Shown here one piece after another: positions 31,250 through 37,363 of a DNA stretch of 37,363 nucleotides. Position numbers and translations under genes: made by a program. The DNA comes from Vibrio sp. Isolate34. GTDB lineage: Bacteria; Pseudomonadota; Gammaproteobacteria; Enterobacterales; Vibrionaceae. The notes beneath the pieces are model-generated. The model worked only from the letters and a program-made list of their open reading frames with translations. It had not been told where the DNA came from and searched no databases. Within the stretch, counting starts at the first letter, position 1. Each line of letters starts with the position of its first letter. The stretch covers positions 1-37,363 of the forward strand of contig NZ_JAKEUO010000029.1 of NCBI RefSeq assembly GCF_022397915.1. Direction: 5' to 3'.

Positions 31250-32531
31250 AGCTAGGCTCCCGCATAACCTCTTTATTCGTCATTGAAGAGTTAGGAGCCA
31301 TCAGCTTGTCGAAGAATTCAATCACTTTTTGTGGGTCTTCCGCTAATGTAATCGCACGTACAACCGCCAAGCTCGATACACCACAATCCCAAACCTGTGC
31401 AGCAGTCGATTGGTCAATACCGCCAATAGCAACCGTCGGATAACCAGTAAGTTCTTCTGTGTATGGGATGGTATCAATTAGCTGCTGGTACAGAGATAAA
31501 CGCACCAAACCTTGAGACTTCGATGGCATCTGTTTCGTTGTGGTCGGAAATATATGGCCTAGTGCAATGTAGCTTGGATTGATTTGGACGATGCGCAGCA
31601 ACTCATAATAACCATGAGTCGATAGACCGATCTTAATACCCGCTTGGCTCAGTTGGGAAAGGTTTGATTCTTCAATATCCTCTTGTCCAAGGTGCACACC
31701 AAAAGCACCATGCTTGAGTGCAAGCTGCCAGTAATCGTTAATAAAAACCTGAGCGTTATGTTCTCGACCAAGTTCGATGGATCGTGCGACTTGTTGCTCT
31801 AGATCGACTTGTTGAGGGTTCTTAATACGCAGTTGGACGGTGTTGATTCCAAGTTTAAGCAACCTTTCTATCCACTCAACATCATCAACAACCGGGTATA
31901 AGCCGAGGCTATTTTTGCTCAACTCAGGGAAGGAAAGTGATGTCCCTTGGTTAGCCCAACCAACACTGATATCCAGTCGTTCATCTTCTAGAACAGGGAT
32001 AGGAAAATCTCGATAATGTGCAGGCCATGTTCCACGTGAAACATTCGATGCAGCGCGAGCTAAAACCAGCGCGTCTTCCAATGGAAATTCCAACGCCAAT
32101 AAAGTAAGTAACCAAGCAAAGTGGCCACGACTATCTAATTCTTGATGAGCCGTAGTGTCACTCTTGATAACGCGATTAGCATCTAAGTGTGACCAGATAT
32201 CTAACACAGCCGAATCATCGGAGACTCCGATATAGACTGCGTTCGGAGCTTGAGTCAAAGCAGCACAAACATCGGTTAACGCGACTGAATTGCTGTAATC
32301 AACAACATGCTTCAGTTGCGCTAACTGACACTCCGCCAATGAATCAGCATTATGAGCAAAGCCAATAGATAGTGCCTGTTGAGCATCAACGATAGAGAAG
32401 TATCGAGTTGGGCTTACACCCAACTCAACTGCATCAGTTTCTAAACCTTGTCGTTTAGAAACCAATAGACAGTTTTGAACCTCCCCCGTTAACTCGATGT
32501 ATTGAGATGGGATGAGAATCTTCACTGTCAT
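31239..32531 (-). CDS. thiE: thiamine-phosphate synthase ThiE with a long N-terminal extension
   Basis: The C-terminal half (about 205-420) is ThiE, which joins HMP pyrophosphate and thiazole phosphate. Signatures are LGLYPVVDD, VQLRIKNP, INDYWQLA, GVHLGQED, GLSTHG, ALGHIFPTTTK and VAIGGI. At 430 residues it is twice the length of E. coli ThiE (211). The first 200 residues lack a clear active site, but GHFAWLLTLLALEFPLEDALVLARAA (about 136-160, key part LEFPLEDALVLARA) resembles the C-terminal region of ThiD/ribokinase-type HMP kinases, suggesting a degenerate fused kinase. A perfect parS site encodes NVSRGTW at about 163-169. ATG 32531 overlaps the thiC stop. Confidence 0.92.
   Translation of the reverse strand: MTVKILIPSQYIELTGEVQNCLLVSKRQGLETDAVELGVSPTRYFSIVDAQQALSIGFAHNADSLAECQLAQLKHVVDYSNSVALTDVCAALTQAPNAVYIGVSDDSAVLDIWSHLDANRVIKSDTTAHQELDSRGHFAWLLTLLALEFPLEDALVLARAASNVSRGTWPAHYRDFPIPVLEDERLDISVGWANQGTSLSFPELSKNSLGLYPVVDDVEWIERLLKLGINTVQLRIKNPQQVDLEQQVARSIELGREHNAQVFINDYWQLALKHGAFGVHLGQEDIEESNLSQLSQAGIKIGLSTHGYYELLRIVQINPSYIALGHIFPTTTKQMPSKSQGLVRLSLYQQLIDTIPYTEELTGYPTVAIGGIDQSTAAQVWDCGVSSLAVVRAITLAEDPQKVIEFFDKLMAPNSSMTNKEVMREPSYAE
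32028..32043. other. parS site (ParB1 binding), copy 3, inside thiE
   Basis: TGTTCCACGTGAAACA fits the parS consensus completely and is the reverse complement of copy 2. It lies wholly inside thiE coding sequence. Confidence 0.9.
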
Positions 32532-34480
32532 TATTCCTCTAATTGAGCTTCTTTTGCGCCTACAGCAGGGTGATAAAGTTCAGAGCCAGTATCACGGAAC
32601 TCTTGTGATTTTTGACGCATTCCCTCCAACGGGTTATCTAGCATCTTAATCTCTATAGCCTGATCAGCGGCTACTTGTTCTGTGTCTTTCGCATACTCGC
32701 GAACTTCTTGAGAAATCTTCATCGAACAGAACTTAGGTCCGCACATAGAGCAGAAGTGAGCAACCTTGCCCGACTCTTGTGGCAGAGTTTCATCGTGGAA
32801 AGAACGTGCTGTTTCTGGATCTAAAGCTAGATTAAATTGGTCTTCCCAACGGAATTCAAAACGAGCTTTAGATAATGCATTATCTCGGATTTGTGCGCCC
32901 GGATGCCCTTTTGCCAAGTCTGCTGCATGTGCGGCCAACTTGTAAGTAATCAAGCCAGTCTTCACATCTTCTTTATTTGGTAAGCCCAAATGCTCTTTAG
33001 GCGTTACATAACAAAGCATCGCACAGCCGTACCAACCAATCATGGCCGCGCCAATACCAGAGGTAATGTGGTCATAACCCGGAGCAATATCAGTGGTCAG
33101 CGGGCCTAATGTATAGAAAGGCGCTTCATGGCAATGCTCTAACTGCTCATCCATGTTCTCTTTAATAAGATGCATAGGTACATGTCCAGGGCCTTCAATG
33201 ATCACCTGAACGTCGTATTCCCAAGCTACTTTAGTCAGCTCACCTAGAGTACGTAACTCCGAGAATTGAGCCTCATCGTTGGCATCTGCAATAGAGCCAG
33301 GACGTAGGCCATCACCTAATGACAGAGCTACATCGTACTTCGCACAAATCTCACAGATCTCGCGGAAGTGTGTGTATAGAAAGCTTTCTTGGTGATGAGC
33401 AAGACACCATTTCGCGATAATAGAGCCACCACGAGAGACAATGCCAGTCACACGTTTAGCCGTCATAGGTACGTAACGAAGAAGCAGACCTGCGTGGATA
33501 GTGAAGTAATCAACGCCCTGCTCTGCTTGTTCAATCAAGGTATCGCGCATCACTTCCCAGTTAAGGTCTTCGGCTACGCCATTCACTTTCTCAAGCGCCT
33601 GATACATAGGAACCGTACCAATCGGCACTGGGCTATTACGTAGGATCCATTCACGAGTCTCGTGGATATTACGGCCAGTAGAAAGGTCCATTACGGTATC
33701 GCCGCCCCAGCGAGTCGACCATACTAGCTTCTCAACTTCTTCTTCAATCGAAGAGCTAACAGAAGAGTTACCGATATTGGCGTTCACTTTCACTAAGAAG
33801 TTTCGGCCAATAATCATTGGTTCTGATTCTGGGTGGTTGATGTTTGAAGGGATGATAGCTCGGCCTTCAGCGACCTCTTTACGCACGAACTCAGGGGTAA
33901 TTTCTTTGGGTAGGTTTGCGCCAAAGTTATGGCCAGGGTGTTGGTGATTAAGCTGTTCATCAGCAAACTTCTGACGCCCCATGTTCTCACGTATCGCAAT
34001 GTACTCCATCTCAGGAGTGATAATTCCCTGACGAGCATAATGCAATTGAGTTACACATTGGTCGCCAGTAGCGCGACGGATTCTAGGCAGGTTTCCGTAA
34101 CGAAGGTCATCTAGGGTTTCATCTTCTAAACGTTCTTTGGTGTAAACAGAGCTTACATCATCGAGCAATTCCGTATCGCCACGCTCTTCAATCCATTGCT
34201 CTCGCAACTTAGGAAGGCCGCTATAAAGGTCTATTTCATGTGTAGGATCGGTATAAACACCGGAGGTATCGTAGACATGAATCGGCTCATTAGGTTCGAA
34301 TACAGGCTCTTTTTTGGTACCACCAACGAGGCTATCTGCGAGTGATATTTCTCGTACAGGGACTTGAATGTCCTCGCGAGATCCTTGGATATAAGCTTTT
34401 TTTGAATTTGGATAAGGTTGTACGGATAAAGAATCGATGAAATTCTTCGCTTCCAGTCTTGCTTGTTTACGACTCGACAT
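32531..34480 (-). CDS. thiC: phosphomethylpyrimidine synthase ThiC
   Basis: The 649-residue radical SAM enzyme rearranges aminoimidazole ribotide into HMP phosphate. The catalytic domain includes VNANIGNSSVSSSIEEE, MDLSTGRNIHETREWI, IHAGLLLRYVPMTAKR and EGPGHVPMHL. The unusual C-terminal cluster motif CSMCGPKFC supplies Cys577, Cys580 and Cys585. AAGGAA lies 8 nt before the ATG. It is the first gene of thiCEFSGH and sits behind a TPP riboswitch, so the whole pathway is repressed when thiamine is plentiful. The gap to thiE is a one-base overlap. Confidence 0.97.
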   Translation of the reverse strand: MSSRKQARLEAKNFIDSLSVQPYPNSKKAYIQGSREDIQVPVREISLADSLVGGTKKEPVFEPNEPIHVYDTSGVYTDPTHEIDLYSGLPKLREQWIEERGDTELLDDVSSVYTKERLEDETLDDLRYGNLPRIRRATGDQCVTQLHYARQGIITPEMEYIAIRENMGRQKFADEQLNHQHPGHNFGANLPKEITPEFVRKEVAEGRAIIPSNINHPESEPMIIGRNFLVKVNANIGNSSVSSSIEEEVEKLVWSTRWGGDTVMDLSTGRNIHETREWILRNSPVPIGTVPMYQALEKVNGVAEDLNWEVMRDTLIEQAEQGVDYFTIHAGLLLRYVPMTAKRVTGIVSRGGSIIAKWCLAHHQESFLYTHFREICEICAKYDVALSLGDGLRPGSIADANDEAQFSELRTLGELTKVAWEYDVQVIIEGPGHVPMHLIKENMDEQLEHCHEAPFYTLGPLTTDIAPGYDHITSGIGAAMIGWYGCAMLCYVTPKEHLGLPNKEDVKTGLITYKLAAHAADLAKGHPGAQIRDNALSKARFEFRWEDQFNLALDPETARSFHDETLPQESGKVAHFCSMCGPKFCSMKISQEVREYAKDTEQVAADQAIEIKMLDNPLEGMRQKSQEFRDTGSELYHPAVGAKEAQLEE

Positions 34481-34621
34481 AGCATTTTTCCTTGGCTTTT
34501 AGCCATTATTTATAGGGATAAAAATGCTTGACGGATTAGATGCTACAAGAGGGATCACGGTAAGAAATACAGTTGTGATCTGGTGATAGATCTCTAGAGG
34601 GATTCTAGTTAGATATCTACT

Positions 34622-34703
34622 CTTGTTCCCTTCGCAGGTATTAGCCTGATCAGGTTCAACGGATCCCGAGTTAACGGTCTCAGCCATATGGCACTCCGAC
34701 AAG
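34622..34703 (-). promoter_or_regulatory. TPP riboswitch (THI box) controlling thiCEFSGH
   Basis: On the minus strand P1 pairs CTTGT with ACAAG. The pyrimidine-sensing arm carries GGCTGAGACC and the pyrophosphate arm carries ACCTGATCAGGCTAATACC then GCGAAGGGA, all invariant parts of the thi box. The aptamer ends about 140 nt before thiC. I see no GC-rich hairpin followed by a U tract in between, so control is probably at translation or through Rho. Confidence 0.96.
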
Positions 34704-34711
34704 TTCGATCG

Positions 34712-34740
34712 AGTATATAAAAACGGCTTGGATAAACCAA
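34712..34740 (-). promoter_or_regulatory. thiC promoter overlapping the crcB terminator
   Basis: On the minus strand -35 TTGGTT (34735-34740), a 17-bp spacer and -10 TATACT (34712-34717) put the start near 34705, at the first bases of the riboswitch. The -35 and spacer lie inside the crcB terminator hairpin. Confidence 0.65.
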
Positions 34741-34746
34741 GCCGAG
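34718..34746 (-). terminator. crcB terminator
   Basis: On the minus strand CGGCTTGG-TTTAT-CCAAGCCG is followed by TTTTTA. It begins about 25 nt past the crcB stop. Confidence 0.9.
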
Positions 34747-34770
34747 TTGTTAACAAATCGTAAGAAAGTT

Positions 34771-35154
34771 TTAAGACTTTATCAAAAGTTGGAAGCCGAT
34801 CCATGCAGCCGAGATACTGAGAACCACGTTGAGCAGCACATTGATCCCCATCTTAAAGAAAGCACCCTGCTGCATAAGAAGTACGTTATCCATCGAAAAT
34901 GTAGAGAACGTAGTCAGGGCTCCAAGGAAACCAAGGCCGATGATCTGTCTCCATGGTTCAGTCGCAACCATCTCATTTTCAAATGCGGCGATGAGCAAAC
35001 CCATAATGAAGGAGCCGATTACGTTAACAGTTAGTGTACCGTAAGGAAAACCACGCCCTAACATCACTACACATAACTCTGAAATCAAATAGCGCGAACA
35101 AGCACCAAATGCACCACCAATGGCAATAAAACCTAAAATAGATAGCTGACCCAT
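34771..35154 (-). CDS. crcB: fluoride ion channel CrcB (Fluc)
   Basis: The 127-residue protein has four membrane helices. GGAFGACSRYLIS (about 13-25), PYGTLTVNVIGSFIMG (about 37-52, with the pore Asn) and GALTTFSTFSMD (about 77-88, with the fluoride-lining Phe box and the central Na+ site Thr/Ser) are diagnostic. It works as a dual-topology dimer that exports fluoride. The start is ATG 35154, five bases after GGGAGG; a TTG four codons earlier lies before that site. No fluoride riboswitch was recognised upstream. Confidence 0.94.
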   Translation of the reverse strand: MGQLSILGFIAIGGAFGACSRYLISELCVVMLGRGFPYGTLTVNVIGSFIMGLLIAAFENEMVATEPWRQIIGLGFLGALTTFSTFSMDNVLLMQQGAFFKMGINVLLNVVLSISAAWIGFQLLIKS

Positions 35155-35254
35155 GAATCCTCCCAAATAACAGTCCCTATATTCTAGCTTTACCGCCGAT
35201 AAAAGCGAGGGTAGAAACTAAGAATGCATGTGCAAATATTAAACGTTACAGGTG

Positions 35255-36637
35255 TCACTTAACTTCAATATATCCCATCAATCCGGTTTTCATATGTTCA
35301 ATTACATGACAGTGGTACATCCAACGTCCAGGGTTGTCTGCAACAAACGCAGCTTTCGCTCGACCATTTTTCCCAAGTAACACAGTATCGGTATGGAAAG
35401 GTTCTTCTATTTTTTTACCATCAAGTTCCAATACAGTGAATGTATGACCATGAATATGAATTGGGTGGTGGTATTGAGTGACGTTCTTAAGGTCGAATAT
35501 ATAAGTTTTGCCTAACTCCAAAGTCGCCAACGGATCTGGAATATTGTCTTTGCTCATTCCCTCCCACGCGCGTTTATTCGTAAGCCAAAACTTAGGCATC
35601 GACTTCCCATCTTTAGATACCGGTGATACCGCCCCTTCCCACTCAAACACAAAATCGATTTCTTCTGCGTTAGCGAGATCTAACTTAGGCACAGGATTGA
35701 GAGGCAATGAAGGAAGTATTTGACCTTCTATTAGCGTGGAATCTACAACATCAAACTCACACAAGGAAAAAGGAAAACGTCCTTTCATTTGAAGGACATT
35801 CACTCTCTCCCCCTCCTTGGGAGCAATCAACCCAAGATCGACACGCATACCTGGACCAATTTTGTGTTGAGTCAGCTTATGAGGTGTCTTAACAGGGTTA
35901 CCATCGATGGCAATGACCCATACTTCAGCACCTTCAATAGCTATCGGATAGGTAATCGTGTTATCAACATTCGCAATACGCAGCCTAGTCGTTGCGTGCT
36001 GCTTCAATTGATAGATAGGTTCATGTACGCCATTAACGCTACTCCACTCTCCTGGCGTACCCATACGAGCGCTGAGGCGAGGGATCATCAAGTCTTTCCA
36101 CTGACCTTGCTTGTCGATATGCCAATGTTTAAGCATCAGAGCATGCTCTTCATCGAACTGAACTGGCGCGCTCTCTTCAACAATAATAAGCCCGACCAAG
36201 CCCATACCAAGTTGTTTCACGCTGTTCATGTGTGGGTGATACCAGAATGTACCCGCATCTGGTGGCGTAAACTCATAGACAAACGTTTCACCCGGCATGA
36301 TTGGAGGCTGACTTAAGAAAGGAACCCCGTCCATTTCGATCGGAATTCTCAGGCCATGCCAATGAATTGTGGTCGGTTCTGATAGCTTGTTTGTAAATCG
36401 AATCGTTACCTTTTCGCCTTGTCGACAGCGAATGATCGGCGCTGGAATCTGTCCATTAAAGGCTAAAACATTAGTACTAAATCCCTTCACCAACTCAGCG
36501 GTTGAAGGCTCAGCAGTTAAATCATAAACAAACTTTCCTTGCTCATCAACAGACCGCTTCATTGAGCAAGCAGGTAGGACGGTTAGTACAGATATAGCGA
36601 GAGATGATTGAATAAACTTACGACGGGAAATATCCAT
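35255..36637 (-). CDS. multicopper oxidase, predicted Tat-exported lipoprotein
   Basis: The 460-residue protein begins with a twin-arginine motif SRRKFIQ (4-10) and a hydrophobic stretch ending in the lipobox LPAC (21-24), so it should be exported folded and lipidated. Copper ligands of all four motifs are present: HWHG (92-95), HPHMNS (134-139), HHPIHIHGH (390-398) and HCHVIEHMKTGLM (442-454; the last Met is the axial type-1 ligand). This is the laccase/CueO fold; the Met-rich insert of CueO is missing. Activity could be cuprous oxidase, ferroxidase or phenol oxidase. A Fur-like box at the promoter points to iron control. AAAAGG precedes the ATG. It is probably monocistronic. Confidence 0.92.
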   Translation of the reverse strand: MDISRRKFIQSSLAISVLTVLPACSMKRSVDEQGKFVYDLTAEPSTAELVKGFSTNVLAFNGQIPAPIIRCRQGEKVTIRFTNKLSEPTTIHWHGLRIPIEMDGVPFLSQPPIMPGETFVYEFTPPDAGTFWYHPHMNSVKQLGMGLVGLIIVEESAPVQFDEEHALMLKHWHIDKQGQWKDLMIPRLSARMGTPGEWSSVNGVHEPIYQLKQHATTRLRIANVDNTITYPIAIEGAEVWVIAIDGNPVKTPHKLTQHKIGPGMRVDLGLIAPKEGERVNVLQMKGRFPFSLCEFDVVDSTLIEGQILPSLPLNPVPKLDLANAEEIDFVFEWEGAVSPVSKDGKSMPKFWLTNKRAWEGMSKDNIPDPLATLELGKTYIFDLKNVTQYHHPIHIHGHTFTVLELDGKKIEEPFHTDTVLLGKNGRAKAAFVADNPGRWMYHCHVIEHMKTGLMGYIEVK

Positions 36638-36679
36638 ATTTGTTGCCTTTTAGTAATAACGACCAAAATGTAACAAAAT

Positions 36680-36698
36680 ATTGAGAATAATTCTCATA
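36680..36698. promoter_or_regulatory. candidate Fur box upstream of the multicopper oxidase
   Basis: ATTGAGAATAATTCTCATA holds the perfect 7-1-7 palindrome TGAGAAT-A-ATTCTCA. It agrees with the Vibrio Fur consensus AATGANAATNATTNTCATT at all but two outer positions. It is 43 bp upstream of the start codon, within the likely promoter. Confidence 0.72.
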
Positions 36699-36824
36699 AA
36701 GAAGTGTGGTTTGTGCTGTCGATTACTTATAAAAGACGCGGGGGGCGTAAGTAAGTACTTACACTACTAAAGCTAGGTTCTGTTAAAGATAGGGATTATC
36801 GATTAAAAATCGATCCAACAGACG

Positions 36825-36857
36825 TAAAAAAGCCACAGCATTTCTGCTGAGGCTTTA
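36825..36857 (-). terminator. terminator-like hairpin
   Basis: On the minus strand AAAGCC-T-CAGCA-GAAA-TGCTG-T-GGCTTTTTTAC forms an interrupted stem with a GAAA loop and a T run. The transcript it would end is not clear; it lies downstream of the IS fragment. Confidence 0.7.
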
Positions 36858-36951
36858 TATATCGCAGGGGTGGAAATTTATACTCCCAACACGCGCTATT
36901 TTGGTAAGTCGGGGAATCCGCTGCTCTGAAAATATATTAGATTCAGAAAGC

Positions 36952-36996
36952 AAAAAGGCTCTAGCATTTCTGCCGGGACGCGCAGTCTAGAGCCTT
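36952..36996 (-). terminator. terminator-like hairpin next to the IS630 fragment
   Basis: The 10-bp stem AAGGCTCTAG/CTAGAGCCTT, with an inner CTGC/GCAG helix, is followed on the minus strand by TTTTT. It lies about 40 bp past the transposase stop, outside the presumed IS end. Confidence 0.7.
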
Positions 36997-37018
36997 AAAT
37001 ATGGATAGGTGGAGCGAT

Positions 37019-37363
37019 TATACCAATTCCGTTAATTAACTTATCAAGTTTAACCAATCTCTAAAGCAGAGCGAGATCACTCTGCTTTTATCTTCACAAA
37101 ACCGATTCCACGCCCTACATAACGTCTCTACGATATCGTCATAGTTTTCGAAGCACCTGTTTGCTACTTCATTTTGACGGAGCCAACTCCATACCTGTTC
37201 TATAGGGTTTAGTTCGGGAGAATAAGGTGGGATATGAATTATCGTAAGGTTCTCAAATTCATCTGCAAGATAGCTTTGGTGCCAACTCGCTTGATCCATG
37301 ATCACAACAGCATGCTTGCCAACTGGTGTAGCTTGAGAAATTAATCTGAGTTGCTCCTTCATT
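37019..37363 (-). mobile_element. IS630-family insertion sequence, 3' end (partial)
   Basis: The element is recognised by its transposase and runs off the right edge. Its outer end probably lies near 37019-37045, where TTATACCAATTCCGTTAATT could be part of the terminal inverted repeat and overlaps the transposase stop. IS630 elements insert at TA; the exact boundary cannot be set without the other end. Confidence 0.6.
37036..37363 (-). CDS. IS630-family transposase, C-terminal part
   Basis: About 109 residues of the C-terminus are visible; the gene continues beyond the window, so the Met at 37362 is probably internal. The DDE endonuclease signatures are VVIMDQASWHQS, with the second catalytic Asp, and IPPYSPELNPIEQVWSWLR, with the catalytic Glu in PIEQVW. 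The first Asp is outside the window. PYSPELNPIE is the classic IS630/Tc1-mariner motif. No frameshift is visible in this part, so the element may be intact. Confidence 0.85.
   Translation of the reverse strand, partial: MKEQLRLISQATPVGKHAVVIMDQASWHQSYLADEFENLTIIHIPPYSPELNPIEQVWSWLRQNEVANRCFENYDDIVETLCRAWNRFCEDKSRVISLCFRDWLNLIS

Larger units (their letters stand above)
36699..37018. other. non-coding stretch between the multicopper oxidase and the IS element
   Basis: No convincing gene is seen. It holds a GacA-box-like palindrome CGTAAGTAAGTACTTACA (36746-36763), a nested inverted repeat (TCTGTT...AACAGA around ATCGATT...AATCGAT, 36778-36822), and two terminator-like hairpins described separately. 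It may contain a small RNA or be the remnant of a gene region disturbed by the insertion. Confidence 0.4.

Noticed and set aside
34231..34506. A 91-codon open frame overlapping the thiC start
   Set aside because: It is an out-of-frame shadow of thiC on the same strand, without its own ribosome binding site.
34485..34621. An intrinsic terminator as expression platform of the TPP riboswitch
   Set aside because: Several short inverted repeats exist (for example GATCT...AGATC), but none is GC-rich and followed by a T run.
35155..35254. A fluoride riboswitch upstream of crcB
   Set aside because: The region is only 100 bp and I could not find the conserved aptamer sequence or its pseudoknot.
36880..36950. 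A tRNA or tRNA remnant beside the IS element
   Set aside because: TTCC and ACCA-like bits are present, but no cloverleaf, anticodon arm or acceptor stem could be folded.

Overview
The window reads as a core stretch of Vibrio chromosome 1, most likely from the Splendidus clade. It opens with the 5' end of a 16S rRNA gene on the minus strand, whose first ~200 bases have a Vibrio sequence. Gene order (rho-trxA/rhlB-gppA, recQ/rarD, thiCEFSGH beside an aminopeptidase P) and family variants are also Vibrio-like. Three ParB (parS) sites within 7 kb indicate the origin-proximal part of chromosome 1. No prophage, CRISPR array or resistance island is visible; the only mobile DNA is a partial IS630-type element at the right edge.

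Layout. 1-700: 16S 5' end, leader with boxA, and tandem promoters P1 and P2. 711-3604: ubiD, a 2Fe-2S ferredoxin and fre, an operon pairing a decarboxylase with a reductase module. 3644-6595: a secreted helical-repeat protein of unknown role, rho and trxA. 6707-9578: rhlB-gppA. 9618-10450: yhhQ under a preQ1-I riboswitch. 10560-13944: a small unknown gene, recQ and rarD. 13950-15496: an AraC regulator and a LysE/RhtB exporter. 15588-17364: gamma-glutamyltranspeptidase. 17376-17966: a CsrB-type regulatory RNA with an upstream VarA/GacA-like box. 18131-20954: tpx, and uvrD with a LexA box. 21188-23597: a bufferin operon (precursor peptide, MNIO enzyme, partner protein, DoxX membrane protein). 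23698-23979: a small protein resembling only the oligomerisation part of H-NS. 24082-26324: divergent MFS exporter and LysR regulator. 26447-28237: M24 aminopeptidase. 28374-34703: thiCEFSGH behind a TPP riboswitch. 34771-35154: crcB. 35255-36698: a Tat-exported lipoprotein multicopper oxidase with a Fur box. 36700-37363: a non-coding stretch and the IS630 fragment.

Functional themes. Two systems handle copper in the envelope: the bufferin operon, expected to make a Cys-modified copper-binding peptide, and the multicopper oxidase, whose Fur box ties it to iron. RNA-based control is dense: CsrB, the preQ1 and TPP riboswitches, Rho and RhlB. The three parS sites lie in the MFS gene, in the pepP-thiH gap and inside thiE, so chromosome segregation sites are laid over coding sequence.

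The most rewarding points are the bufferin operon, the H-NS-like protein without a DNA-binding domain, the internal duplication in UbiD, the CsrB/VarA-box unit, the parS trio and the ThiD-like remnant fused to ThiE. All family assignments were made by reading the sequence; no database search was run.
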